This document shows, piece after piece, positions 7,622-16,483 of a stretch of 64,000 nucleotides of DNA. A model generated the notes under the pieces. The model saw only the letters and a program-made list of their open reading frames with translations, searched no databases and had not been told where the DNA came from. Every line of letters begins with the position of its first letter. Position 1 is the stretch's first letter. The position numbers were made by a program, and so were the translations under genes. Source of the stretch: Nesterenkonia alba DSM 19423. Lineage in GTDB: Bacteria > Actinomycetota > Actinomycetes > Actinomycetales > Micrococcaceae. Where the stretch lies: positions 43,547 through 107,546 of the forward strand of contig NZ_ATXP01000009.1 in the NCBI RefSeq assembly GCF_000421745.1. Direction: 5' to 3'.

Positions 7622-9736
7622 TCAGGACAGCGTTGCCGGGGTGATCTCCAGGCCGATCTCGGCCAACAGTACGGGGAACCGGCGGACGGGTTCGCGATCG
7701 TATTCCTTTTGCCCGTCGGTGAGCTCATCCCACTCGCGCTGATGTTTGTGGTCAGTGCGTCCGTTGCGCAGCTCAAAGTGGAACCACCGGCGGTGTTCTA
7801 ACTCCGCCAATTGCTCCACCTGCTCATCGGTGAACTCGGCGATGGCCGGATGGTCACTCACCCGCCAGGAGAGTCCCGCAATAGCCAGCTTCACCGGAAT
7901 ATTCGCCATCTGCGCAATATTCGACCGCTGCGCGTAACTGTCCAGTTCTTCCCACGCCCGCTCCGCGTTGGCCGACTCTGTGGCGTTCGCGGTCTTCTGC
8001 GCGGTCTGTACGTACTGGGCATGAGCCTGCTGAGCCAGGTGTTTCAGGTTCTGGGTGAAGCGACGCTGCTCAGCACTACGAGCACTCACCGGCGACCATC
8101 CGCAGCGCGAGACCAGCACCGGCAGCCGCGAAGCCAACTCCACCAGCCGGTGGAACTGCTCCTGCTCATCACCGGCACGGGTGAGGTCGTACCCGTCTAC
8201 CTGATCCAGGGTCTGCCGTAGTGCACCGGCCACCGCACGCAGCTGATCCGGGGCGAGGATGGTGACGGCGTCGTCGTCGTTGTCGTCATAGGCCAAGCGC
8301 ACCCCGGCGGCACCGAGGATCTCCTTGATCTGCTCAGCCACCGCCTGCACTGCTGCCACTTCATCCGGCCGGGCACCGGGTTCACGCAGTGACTCGAACA
8401 GCCCCGGCATATCCGCCGGCCAGCGGGCCTGGTCCGCGGAGATCTCCTTGGCCAGCAGATCATGGGGGTGCAGCAAGATGGTGTCGGCGCTGGAGAGGAT
8501 CTCCCGCGGGGAAACCAAGGTCAACTGGTCGGTCTCGGCACCGGGGATCTCCCAGGTCTCACGGTCACGCACGACGGCGACCACAGTGGCTTCTGGAAGT
8601 TTCTTCGCCAGTTTCTTAGCGATCGGGCTGGAATGCACGCTCGAACGGTATGCCACATAGATGGTGGGCGAGGCCGTGGCATAGCGCTCTTTGTGGTCCC
8701 GCACCCAGGAGTCCACAATCCCGCGGACAGTCTCCGCGCAGACTTCCACATAGGGGTTCATCCGCCGCCAGGTGACCTGGACTTTGTCCTCCACCCCGAT
8801 GATGGCCGGTTCGATCCACTCCTCATCCCGGGAGGCGACCTGCACGTGGCGCTGCTCAGCGGGTTGTTGCCAACCCACGGCAATGCGCCGCAGAATCGCC
8901 CCGGCCACCGGAGAATCCCCCACGACGATCGGCGGCGGGGAGACGGCGTCCTCGGCGTAGGGCGGCTGTTGACGCAGCAGCATCATGGCCACCAGGCTGG
9001 AGCGGCACAGGGCTAAGTCCCCGGTCTCGTTGCGCCACTGCTCGGCGACTTTGCGGTCGTTGAAGAGCACGAACATGGGGGTCTTCTCATCAGCGAAGTG
9101 CCGGGCCTTCTGAGCCAGCTCGGTGGTGTATTCGTCGTCAAGGTCCATCACCACGATCCGCTCGGCTCCGGCGAGGATCTTCTGCAGGTAGGTATCCGGC
9201 ACTGCGCTGAGGTGAGCGATCTTCGCCGATGCCAGTTCCAGCCGCTCGTGCTCGCTGAGCTGACCGATAACCACCACGCGGCGCAGCCACTTTCCGCCAC
9301 GCCGCCCCTTCTGACCGGTGCGCACCTTGAGGTTCAGTGCCGCAGGCACCACTTCCTCACTGTGCCCCAGGATGACGATGTGGTCTTGGAAGCGAATAGC
9401 CTTCGACATCACCCGGCGGGCAGAGACCATCCGGTAGGCCACCAGCGCCACCCCGTAGAACAGCACCGCCGCGGCGAGGAACCGCGCCAGATTCAGCTGC
9501 CAGGGGACATTCGCCTCATCCGGTACCGGTGGGGTGTTGAGGGTGAACAGCCGCAGCACGTGGTAGGCGGTCCAGTCCCAAGGCTTCTCCGGGGCTGCGA
9601 TGCGGATTCCCCAGGTGCCCAGGATGGCGATGAGCACCACCAGGCAGAGCACAATGAGACCGCGGTGACTGCGGTACCAGTCTTTGCTCCGCTGCCAGAG
9701 GGAAGGCTGAGGTGCGCTCAGCTCAGGTGCGCTCAT
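7622..9736 (-). CDS. Two-helix membrane protein with Rossmann-like core and C-terminal RyR domain
   Basis: 704 residues. Two predicted membrane helices (about 26-46 and 85-105) flank a short loop, as in two-helix ion channels, but no TVGYG-type filter is visible in that loop. A TrkA-N/RCK-like nucleotide-binding fold follows: beta strand HIVILGHSEE near 119-128, with further Rossmann-like segments to about residue 480. The C-terminus (about 640-695, with LEHRRWFHFELRNG and DELTDGQKEYDRE) resembles the RyR domain named after ryanodine receptors. It is the last gene of the TIR-LRR/permease cassette, 34 bp after the permease. Role inferred: a membrane effector or channel gated by a nucleotide-like ligand. 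The domain calls are by eye. Confidence 0.72.
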   Translation of the reverse strand: MSAPELSAPQPSLWQRSKDWYRSHRGLIVLCLVVLIAILGTWGIRIAAPEKPWDWTAYHVLRLFTLNTPPVPDEANVPWQLNLARFLAAAVLFYGVALVAYRMVSARRVMSKAIRFQDHIVILGHSEEVVPAALNLKVRTGQKGRRGGKWLRRVVVIGQLSEHERLELASAKIAHLSAVPDTYLQKILAGAERIVVMDLDDEYTTELAQKARHFADEKTPMFVLFNDRKVAEQWRNETGDLALCRSSLVAMMLLRQQPPYAEDAVSPPPIVVGDSPVAGAILRRIAVGWQQPAEQRHVQVASRDEEWIEPAIIGVEDKVQVTWRRMNPYVEVCAETVRGIVDSWVRDHKERYATASPTIYVAYRSSVHSSPIAKKLAKKLPEATVVAVVRDRETWEIPGAETDQLTLVSPREILSSADTILLHPHDLLAKEISADQARWPADMPGLFESLREPGARPDEVAAVQAVAEQIKEILGAAGVRLAYDDNDDDAVTILAPDQLRAVAGALRQTLDQVDGYDLTRAGDEQEQFHRLVELASRLPVLVSRCGWSPVSARSAEQRRFTQNLKHLAQQAHAQYVQTAQKTANATESANAERAWEELDSYAQRSNIAQMANIPVKLAIAGLSWRVSDHPAIAEFTDEQVEQLAELEHRRWFHFELRNGRTDHKHQREWDELTDGQKEYDREPVRRFPVLLAEIGLEITPATLS

Positions 9737-9770
9737 GGGATTAAACCTACTTCACGTCGTCGGGCCCGGA

Positions 9771-10913
9771 TCATGACCACACCACCCACATCAGTGCCGT
9801 CAGCAGGATGAGCAGCCCCAGGTTGACCGCCAGGAACAGCACCAGGAACCGCCCCATCCCGTGCGAGGAGTGCACCTGGAACTGCCGCAAGGCGATGAGG
9901 TTGGCCAGGGATGCGATGAGAGTCCCGACGCCGCCCACGTTGACTCCCACCAGCAGCTCTCGCCAGTTCTCGGTGAACCCGCTGAGCAGAATCGCACTGG
10001 GGACATTGGAGATCACCTGGCTGGCGAGGACTGCGGCGATGAGCGTGTTGCCTTCCACCATGGAGGTCACCGTGGTGGAGATCGCATCGATGCGGGCGAT
10101 ATTCCCGGTGATGATGAAGAAGCTGACAAAAGTGATGAGCAGCCCGTAGTCGATGCCTGCGGCGATCGCTACGTCAGAGAGGATCAGCAGGGCGACCACG
10201 GCCAGGCCCACCCACACCGGTAAGACCCGTACGGCCACCAGTACCGCCAGGGCGAAGCCCAGCCCGTAGAGCAGGGTGCGGGTTCTGTCCCCAGTGGTGG
10301 CCGGTGGCAGCGGGACCACCCGGCTGCTGCGTACCGACAGAGCCATCACGGTCAGCACCACCAGCGCCACACTGAAGGGCAGGGCCATGGTGGAGACAAA
10401 CTCCCCGAAGCTCATCTCATAGGTCTGGTAGATGAAGATGTTCTGCGGGTTGCCGAAGGGCATAATCATTCCGCCGAGGTTGGCTGCAGCGGCCTGAAGA
10501 GTGAAGACGTAGGCGAGGTAGCGTTCATCGCCGGTGATCTTCAGCGCCCGGGCGGCGATGGGCAGGAACGTCAACAGGGCCATGTCATTGGAGATGGCCA
10601 TAGATCCGATCCCGGTCAGCAGGACCAGCCCGGTGATGAGACTCCGGCGGCTGCGCAGCCGGGTCACCAGGTGTTCGGCGGCGATGGTGAACACGTGCAC
10701 CCGCTCCAGGGCGGCAATGGCGGTGAGCATGCAGGTCAGCGCCACGATGGTCCGGTAGTCGATGTAGTCCAGGTATTCCCCGTCCGGGGGGACGGCGAAG
10801 CAGCTGGCCACAGCCAGTAGCACTGCAATGCCCGCGAAGGTGTGGGAGACGATCCAGCCGCGGAGGGTCTGCAGGAGGGATGAGCTCGTCACGGCACCGG
10901 CCTGCCGACTCAC
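9771..10913 (-). CDS. SLC13/ArsB-type (ion transporter superfamily) permease
   Basis: 380 residues of almost continuous membrane helices, about 10-11. Two re-entrant-loop-like motifs typical of the ion transporter superfamily are visible: SNDMALLTFLP near 110 and VISNVPSAILLSGF in the C-terminal half, plus MPFGNPQN in the middle. The family includes dicarboxylate, arsenite and Na+/H+ exchangers; the substrate cannot be read from sequence. The start is GTG, overlapping the TIR-LRR stop by 4 bp (GTGA), so its translation is tied to the TIR protein. That coupling suggests a joint role. Confidence 0.8.
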   Translation of the reverse strand: MSRQAGAVTSSSLLQTLRGWIVSHTFAGIAVLLAVASCFAVPPDGEYLDYIDYRTIVALTCMLTAIAALERVHVFTIAAEHLVTRLRSRRSLITGLVLLTGIGSMAISNDMALLTFLPIAARALKITGDERYLAYVFTLQAAAANLGGMIMPFGNPQNIFIYQTYEMSFGEFVSTMALPFSVALVVLTVMALSVRSSRVVPLPPATTGDRTRTLLYGLGFALAVLVAVRVLPVWVGLAVVALLILSDVAIAAGIDYGLLITFVSFFIITGNIARIDAISTTVTSMVEGNTLIAAVLASQVISNVPSAILLSGFTENWRELLVGVNVGGVGTLIASLANLIALRQFQVHSSHGMGRFLVLFLAVNLGLLILLTALMWVVWS

Positions 10914-12490
10914 AGGGCGGTGTGCGGGATGTCGTTCTCCGCGCAGTATCCCCAGGCGTAGGAGTTCGGCGGGCAGGCGATCTCCACATCCGGGCAGCCG
11001 TGGAAGGCACCCCAGCCGATGTGCAGCAGCCTCTCGTGGAGCACCACCCGGCGCAGCCCGGTGCAGTTACGGAAGGCGATGTCATCGATGTAGGTCACCG
11101 ACGGCGGCACCACGAGTTCGGTCAGCCCGGTACAGCTGTAGAAGGCTCCCTCGCCGATGTCTTCAACGGAGTCGGGCAGTTCGATGCTGGTCAGCGCCCG
11201 GGCGTCAGCGAAGGCCCAGGAGGAAATGGAGACCACGCTGTCGGGAACGACGAACCAGTCGACGTCGCGCGCTGGTGGGTAGGCCACGATGGTGGACTTG
11301 GGCTTGTTGTAGAGGATCCCGCCTTGGTCCTTGTAGTGGCGGTTGCCTTCCTCCACCCGGATCTCTTCCAGACTGCTGGCCGAACGGAACGCATCGGAGC
11401 TGATATTGCTCACCCCGGTGGGAATATCGATGCTCTTCAGGCTTGAGCACCCTTTGAAGGCGAACCGGCCGATCTTGGAGAGCCGGTCGGGGATGTGGAC
11501 CCGCTGCAGGTTCGTGCAGTCGGCGAAGGCTCCAGAGTCGATTTTGAAGGTCTCCTCCGGTAGCACGACTTCCCGTAGCCCGGTGCAGTCGGCGAAGGCG
11601 CCCTCCCCTACGGTTTTCAGTTTGGAGGGGAAGGGAAAGGATTCCAGCGAGGAGCAGGAGTTGTACGAGCCTTCGGCGATTTCTTCGCGTTCGTCGGGCA
11701 CGATGACGTTCTTCAGGGAGACGCAGTTTTCGAACACGCGTCCGCCGAGGTAGGCCTCGGGGTTGTGCATGGCGAGGTTTTCCATCCCGGTGCAGTCACG
11801 GAAGGCGCTGTGTCCGATGCGCTCCAAATTGGGTCCGAGTTCGATCCCGGTGAGGGCGGTACAGCCGCGGAAGGCTTCCCGGCCCATCTCCACCAGGGAG
11901 TCCGGCAGGCTGACGGTCTGTAGTTGGAGGCGTTCTTTGAAGGCGCCGTCGGCAATCTTGGTGACACCTTCGGGGATGTCGACGTGACGGCCGTTGTCGA
12001 TGGCACTGAGTACGACGCCGTCTTCGATGACCAGCCGTTCCATGGTCTCCGGGGGCAGGCTTTCAACGAGTTTTTCCACGTAGCGGGGTTCAGAGGTGTA
12101 CCCCTTGACGTGTTGGAGATTCTCCAGGATCAATTGCAGTGCCGGTGGGATCTGCACATCGGGGTAGAGCATCACCGGGTAGATCCGCTTGCCCAGCTGG
12201 TGGGCGGTGATGAGCTCCATGCCGCAGAACTTGGAGTTCATGGACTCGTTGGAGATGAACATGACGAAGGCACTGCAGCGGCTGATCTGCAGGCGGAGTT
12301 CGTCGCGGAAGTCGCTGCCGATTTCCATGGTGTCGTCGTACCAGAACCGGAATCGGTGGTCGGCGAGCACGGCCATCAGGTCGTGGACTTCGGTGGTGTT
12401 ACGGTGCGAGTAGCTGATGAAGCAGAACGGGTCCTCACCGCTGTACGCCTTAAACCGCGGAACCGCTTCTACGACGTCTGTTTCCGCCAA
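10910..12490 (-). CDS. TIR domain protein with BspA-type leucine-rich repeats
   Basis: 526 residues. The TIR domain (about 21-130) opens with PFCFISYSHRN. Its SKFCGMEL block carries E92, at the place of the catalytic glutamate of NAD-cleaving TIR domains. From about 155 to the end run some 16 BspA-type repeats of about 23 residues, with the pattern AF..C..L..I.LP, ending in a capping motif (SYAWGYCAEN). There is no signal peptide, so the protein is probably cytoplasmic. The start is TTG at 12490: the frame upstream closes at a TAG without any ATG or GTG. First gene of the three-gene cassette. Proposed role: LRR-sensed, TIR-produced NAD-derived signal, as an inference. Confidence 0.85.
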   Translation of the reverse strand: MAETDVVEAVPRFKAYSGEDPFCFISYSHRNTTEVHDLMAVLADHRFRFWYDDTMEIGSDFRDELRLQISRCSAFVMFISNESMNSKFCGMELITAHQLGKRIYPVMLYPDVQIPPALQLILENLQHVKGYTSEPRYVEKLVESLPPETMERLVIEDGVVLSAIDNGRHVDIPEGVTKIADGAFKERLQLQTVSLPDSLVEMGREAFRGCTALTGIELGPNLERIGHSAFRDCTGMENLAMHNPEAYLGGRVFENCVSLKNVIVPDEREEIAEGSYNSCSSLESFPFPSKLKTVGEGAFADCTGLREVVLPEETFKIDSGAFADCTNLQRVHIPDRLSKIGRFAFKGCSSLKSIDIPTGVSNISSDAFRSASSLEEIRVEEGNRHYKDQGGILYNKPKSTIVAYPPARDVDWFVVPDSVVSISSWAFADARALTSIELPDSVEDIGEGAFYSCTGLTELVVPPSVTYIDDIAFRNCTGLRRVVLHERLLHIGWGAFHGCPDVEIACPPNSYAWGYCAENDIPHTAL

Positions 12491-12606
12491 TCCCCCAACC
12501 CCCTCATGTGCATCGGCCGCGTTGACACCTGCCCCATGCTAGCCGACGACGACGTCGCCACAGGGTGGATGACGCAGGCAGAATGGCGGTCATGGCCGCG
12601 AGACGT

Positions 12607-12653
12607 TAGGCTAGTGCGGCCTACGACCAGTCCCCTCAACATCCTTACAGGAG
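12607..12653 (+). promoter_or_regulatory. tig promoter -10 box and SD
   Basis: A -10-like TAGGCT (12607-12612) is followed by a leader of about 40 bases and a strong SD AGGAG (12649-12653), 7 bases before the GTG start of tig. No good -35 is visible. The 170-bp gap 12491-12660 separates tig from the divergent TIR-LRR gene and must hold promoters for both; I see no palindromic operator in it. Confidence 0.4.
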
Positions 12654-12660
12654 CCCTTAC

Positions 12661-14061
12661 GTGGTCAAGAGTACCGTCGAAGAACTGAATCCGACTCGAG
12701 TCAAACTCACCGTCGAGGTGTCCAGCGAGGAGCTCGAGCCCAAGATCAAGGCAGCTTATAAGAGCATTGCCGGTCAGGTTCAGATCCCTGGGTTCCGCAA
12801 GGGCAAGGTGCCTGCGGCCATCATCGATCAGCGCATCGGCCGGGAGTATGTCATCCAGCAGGCCATTAATGATGGGCTGCAGGAGTTCTACCAGGCTGGT
12901 CTGGCCGACGCGGAGATCAGCCCGCTCTCCCGCCCCGAGGTGGAGGTCGAGGAGATCCCTGACCCGAAGACCAATGAGGGTGTGCTGAAGTTCTCCGGTG
13001 AGCTGGACATCAAGCCGGAGATCGACCTGCCTGACTACAAGGGTCTTGAGGTTCAGGTCGAAGCCCGCGAGGTCGACGACGAGGCGGTCCAGAAGGAGCT
13101 CGACGAGCTGCGCAGCCGTTTCGGCACTTTGAAGGAGATTGACCGCCCAGCTGGTGACGGTGACTTTGTCTCCATCGACATGGTTGCCAAGATCGACGGC
13201 GAGGAAGTCGACTCCGCCACGGGCCTGTCCTACCAGGTGGGGGCCGGCAACATGCTCGAGGGCCTCGATGAGGCACTTGACGGCCTGACCCCGGGTGAGG
13301 ACGCCACCTTCGAGACCACCCTGGCCGGCGGGGAGCACTCCGGTGAGCAGGCGCAGGTCACGGTGACCCTCACCGCGGTCAAGGAGCGGGAACTGCCCGA
13401 GGCTGACGACGAGTTCGCTCAGATGGCCTCCGAGTTCGACACCATTGAGGAGCTCCGCGAGGACCTGAAGAAGAAGGCCGCTGAGAAGCTCGTGGAGCAG
13501 CAGGGGGCCGAGGCTCAGGACAAGGTGTTGGAGAAGCTGGTGAACCTGGTGGAGGTTCCGGTGCCGGCTGGTGTGGTGGAGGAGCAGGTGCAGCAGCACT
13601 TCAGCTCCCAGGGCCACTCCGAGGGTGACGATCATGACACCGAGGAGCACCGCGAGGAGATCCGCAAGCGCACCGAAGAGGCCTTCCGTAATGAACTGGT
13701 GCTGGACATCGTCGCCGAGCGCGAGGAGATCCAGGTTGAGCAGAACGAGGTCATTGAGTACATCGTGGCCACCGCGGGCCAGTACGGCATGCAGCCACAG
13801 CAGTTCGCGCAGATGCTTGAGCAGGCTGGCCAGATCCCGATGATTCTGGGTGAGGTGCGGCGCCGTAAGGCCCTGGCTAAGGTGCTGGAGCACGCTGCGG
13901 TGGTGGACACTGAAGGTAACGACGTCGACCTCAGTGAGTTCGTCAACCCACCGAGCGAGGACGACGACGTCGCCGACTCAGCCGAGACCACCGAGGCCGA
14001 CGCTGATGCTGAGGGCACGGAGGATTCCGAGGCCCAACAGGACCCGGAGGAGAAGGAGTAA
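12661..14061 (+). CDS. tig: Trigger factor, ribosome-associated chaperone and prolyl isomerase
   Basis: 466 residues. The N-terminal ribosome-binding domain (about 1-115) includes the signature GFRKGKVP, followed by an FKBP-type isomerase domain (about 160-245) and a helical C-terminal chaperone domain. The tail after about residue 430 is very acidic and alanine-rich, as in many actinobacterial homologues. The start is GTG with AGGAG 7 bases upstream. In many bacteria tig sits directly upstream of clpP-clpX; here the TIR cassette and a tRNA lie between them, with the clp genes on the opposite strand. Confidence 0.96.
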   Translation: MVKSTVEELNPTRVKLTVEVSSEELEPKIKAAYKSIAGQVQIPGFRKGKVPAAIIDQRIGREYVIQQAINDGLQEFYQAGLADAEISPLSRPEVEVEEIPDPKTNEGVLKFSGELDIKPEIDLPDYKGLEVQVEAREVDDEAVQKELDELRSRFGTLKEIDRPAGDGDFVSIDMVAKIDGEEVDSATGLSYQVGAGNMLEGLDEALDGLTPGEDATFETTLAGGEHSGEQAQVTVTLTAVKERELPEADDEFAQMASEFDTIEELREDLKKKAAEKLVEQQGAEAQDKVLEKLVNLVEVPVPAGVVEEQVQQHFSSQGHSEGDDHDTEEHREEIRKRTEEAFRNELVLDIVAEREEIQVEQNEVIEYIVATAGQYGMQPQQFAQMLEQAGQIPMILGEVRRRKALAKVLEHAAVVDTEGNDVDLSEFVNPPSEDDDVADSAETTEADADAEGTEDSEAQQDPEEKE

Positions 14062-14079
14062 CGTCCTCTTCTCACCCGT

Positions 14080-14115
14080 AGAGCGGCGGGCGGCAGCGAA
14101 GTTGCCCGCCGCTCT
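14080..14115 (+). terminator. Strong hairpin after tig
   Basis: AGAGCGGCGGGC (14080-14091) pairs perfectly with GCCCGCCGCTCT (14104-14115) around a 12-base loop, 18 bases after the tig stop. There is no T-run, as is common for actinobacterial terminators. Confidence 0.75.
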
Positions 14116-14152
14116 CAGCGGGTGCTAAGGTTATCTGTCGTTGCCCGGAGAC

Positions 14153-14225
14153 GGGCCTCTAGCTCAACTGGCAGAGCATCAGACTCTTAATCTGCAGGTT
14201 CCGGGTTCGAGTCCCGGGGGGCCCA
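14153..14225 (+). tRNA. tRNA-Lys (CTT)
   Basis: Acceptor stem GGGCCTC/GGGGCCC with one G-T pair, D arm AGCTCAACTGGCAGAGC, anticodon loop CTCTTAA (anticodon CTT), and T arm CCGGGTTCGAGTCCCGG. Discriminator A; CCA not encoded. Confidence 0.96.
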
Positions 14226-14246
14226 CGACTTTTCTGTCCGCACCAT

Positions 14247-14762
14247 TTAGGCGCGGACTCTCTCCACGGCATCCATGAAGTGGTCGAGGAATGCGTAGAA
14301 ATCCTCGACGTCGCGGTGCTGGTTCAACGGCACTTCCGGCAGGGACGTAAACCGTGTCTGCTCGCGTAGCTGCAGTTTCACTCGCCGTCCGGTGGACAAA
14401 GCGATTTCTACCTCTGAATCTTCAGCGGCCAGCCCTGCCAGGTTGGTCAGGTTCACGGGCACCGGTACGGAGCGGCTGATGGCGACGTCGGCACCGGCTG
14501 CGGCAGTGAGCACTTCCTCCAGGTTCACTGGGCAGAGCACCATCTCCGCGGGTTCGCGGCGGTAACCTACCAGCAGGTGCCGGCTGGCCACGAGGTTCTC
14601 CTGGGCTGAGATCTCCTCACCGGGGCTCTGAGCCGCTGCCAGGGCGTTCTCTGCGTAGAGCAGGTTGTAGGCCCCGAAGTTCATCACCGAGGCGTCGAAA
14701 CGGGCACGGAAGGCGGCGATGAGACCTTCCTCGGCCGGGCTGCGCTCGGTGTGAATCACCAT
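14247..14762 (-). CDS. Hypothetical protein, 171 residues
   Basis: I do not recognise the family. It is soluble and acidic, without signal peptide or membrane helices. A C-terminal segment (LNQHRDVEDFYAFLDHFMDAV) looks helical. The start is supported by a leaderless arrangement on the minus strand: TAGACT (14769-14774) and then 6 bases before the ATG. It is divergent from bcp and faces tRNA-Lys. Confidence 0.75.
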   Translation of the reverse strand: MVIHTERSPAEEGLIAAFRARFDASVMNFGAYNLLYAENALAAAQSPGEEISAQENLVASRHLLVGYRREPAEMVLCPVNLEEVLTAAAGADVAISRSVPVPVNLTNLAGLAAEDSEVEIALSTGRRVKLQLREQTRFTSLPEVPLNQHRDVEDFYAFLDHFMDAVERVRA

Positions 14763-14811
14763 GCGGCCAGTCTAGGTGCCACCTGGGAGGTTGAATATAG
14801 GCTTAGGGGCT

Positions 14812-15291
14812 ATGAGCAACCGTTTGTCTGTGGGCGATTCCGCCCCCGAATTCACCCTGCCCTCTGCTTCCGGGGAAGACGTCTCCCTGGCCGACTTCCG
14901 TGGCCAGAAGGTGATTGTCTACTTCTATCCGAAGGCTTCCACTCCCGGGTGCACCACCCAGGCCTGCGATTTCCGTGACTCCCTGGATTCTCTTCAGGCG
15001 GCCGGCTACCAGGTGCTGGGGATTTCCCCCGACCCGGTCTCCGCGTTGGAGAAGTTCACGCAGACGCAGAGCTTGAGCTTCCCTCTGCTGTCGGATACAG
15101 ACCATGCGGTGGCGGAGGCCTATGGCGCATGGGGTGAGAAGAAGAACTATGGCCGGACGGTGGAAGGGCTAATCCGCTCCACCATCGTGGTTGATGAAAA
15201 CGGCACTGTGGAGCACGCGCTATACAACGTGAAGGCCACCGGGCATGTCACTCGTTTGCGTAAGCAGCTAGGACTGGCCGGAGCCGAGTAG
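14812..15291 (+). CDS. bcp: Thiol peroxidase, BCP/PrxQ-type peroxiredoxin
   Basis: Cytoplasmic peroxiredoxin reducing hydroperoxides, 159 residues. The active site is KASTPGCTTQACDFRD: the peroxidatic cysteine in TPGC and a second cysteine five residues later, the atypical 2-Cys arrangement of BCP proteins. An in-frame ATG at 14776 would add twelve residues outside the family. I prefer 14812, with TAGGCT (14798-14803) 8 bases upstream. Reductant is probably thioredoxin. Confidence 0.93.
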   Translation: MSNRLSVGDSAPEFTLPSASGEDVSLADFRGQKVIVYFYPKASTPGCTTQACDFRDSLDSLQAAGYQVLGISPDPVSALEKFTQTQSLSFPLLSDTDHAVAEAYGAWGEKKNYGRTVEGLIRSTIVVDENGTVEHALYNVKATGHVTRLRKQLGLAGAE

Positions 15292-15327
15292 ACTAGTGAG
15301 TCGCCATCGTAGTCTTCGACGGCGCAA

Positions 15328-15408
<81 letters not shown>

Positions 15409-15499
15409 CCCGGTTCAGTTAAGCGTTCCATCAACCTCGGCCTGCCTGGGACCCATATATAGGCAATACCTCACAGAGTTTCCGGGCAGTTGGGCCTAT

Positions 15500-16369
15500 C
15501 TACTCAGTGGTTGCTCCTCGGACGGGGAGGGTGAACGCATAGCAGCTGTTCTCACCCTCCCCGTTCGGGCCGCGGTACATCATGTCCCAGCCGTCCTGGC
15601 CTCCCCACTCAACGTCAAATGAGTGCTCCCCTCCGAAGCCCATGTAAACGGTGCGCGCACTAGGAGCGTCCTCCACGGCGCAAAAGGCACTGATTCCGCG
15701 GAAATACGGGTCTATCACCCCGCCTGGTTCCTCAAAGCAGGTGGGGTCTTCATCAGTGTCGAAAGCTACCCACAGGTGCTGTGTCCCTTCACCGCAGCTT
15801 GTGGCAGTGGCATTGTCCTGGAGCATCGCCTCTCTGCGGCTATGCCACGGAATATTCGTCAGTTCCTCTGCAAGCGGCCCCACGCCGTCCTGAGTGAGTT
15901 GGTCCTCATACAGCGGCGTGGCTCTACCCGGGTCAATGGCTCCATCAACGGTGAATGTCTCGCCATTGACCGTCAGTTCCATGACAGGCTGTTCAAACTC
16001 AATCAGCCCAGCCTCATCAGGTTCGGCTCCGTCCTCGAGCGCGTCAGAATACGCTTGCTCCACCGGGGAATGGTCGAACGGCGCTTCAGGCGTGGGCACC
16101 GTCTCGTAGTCATATATGGGCGGATCTTCACTCGCGGGAGGCCGGGGTTCTGCATAGAGATCATGGGGCTGTGGTCCGCCGTCCTCGAACTCCTGCGTTT
16201 CCTCCTCGCTCAGCGGAACCCGCTCGTCGGCCGCAGCCTCACCTGCCGCTGACTCACCACTGGCCGTGGCCGTCGGTTCATCGGTGGCGGAAGCATCACC
16301 CACGCAGGAGGTAACCAACAGGCTGATACCCAGTACGGAGAGGGCAGGTGCCAACGTTCGAGTGCTCAT
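15500..16369 (-). CDS. Secreted lipoprotein of unknown function
   Basis: 289 residues. The signal peptide ends with lipobox VTSC, acylated cysteine C22, followed by an acidic Thr/Ser/Pro-rich linker to about residue 100. The C-terminal half carries four cysteines (in SCGEGT, TCFEE, AFCAVE and NSCYAF) that could form two disulfides. A leaderless start is supported by TAGGGT (16376-16381) 6 bases before the ATG. I know no family for the globular part. The 91 bp between its stop and tRNA-Leu show nothing clear. Confidence 0.82.
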   Translation of the reverse strand: MSTRTLAPALSVLGISLLVTSCVGDASATDEPTATASGESAAGEAAADERVPLSEEETQEFEDGGPQPHDLYAEPRPPASEDPPIYDYETVPTPEAPFDHSPVEQAYSDALEDGAEPDEAGLIEFEQPVMELTVNGETFTVDGAIDPGRATPLYEDQLTQDGVGPLAEELTNIPWHSRREAMLQDNATATSCGEGTQHLWVAFDTDEDPTCFEEPGGVIDPYFRGISAFCAVEDAPSARTVYMGFGGEHSFDVEWGGQDGWDMMYRGPNGEGENSCYAFTLPVRGATTE

Positions 16370-16483
16370 CTGAATACCCTACGTGCTCACTCCGACACAC
16401 TATGGAGATGCTCGCAGACCCCTCAAACAAAGGCCAGCTACTGAGGCGCCGAGTCTGAGGTTCTCGGGCCTCATCGTTCAGAC

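Noticed and set aside
7622..9736. Calling the RyR protein a potassium channel
   Set aside because: The two-helix plus RCK-like layout invites it, but no selectivity filter sequence is visible.
7519..12660. Integration of the TIR cassette at tRNA-Pro
   Set aside because: I found no second copy of the tRNA 3' end on the far side of the cassette, and no integrase.
12469..13893. 474-codon open frame antisense to tig
   Set aside because: It mirrors tig codon by codon and is rich in Leu, His and Asp, as expected for the complement of GC-rich coding DNA. No domain is visible.
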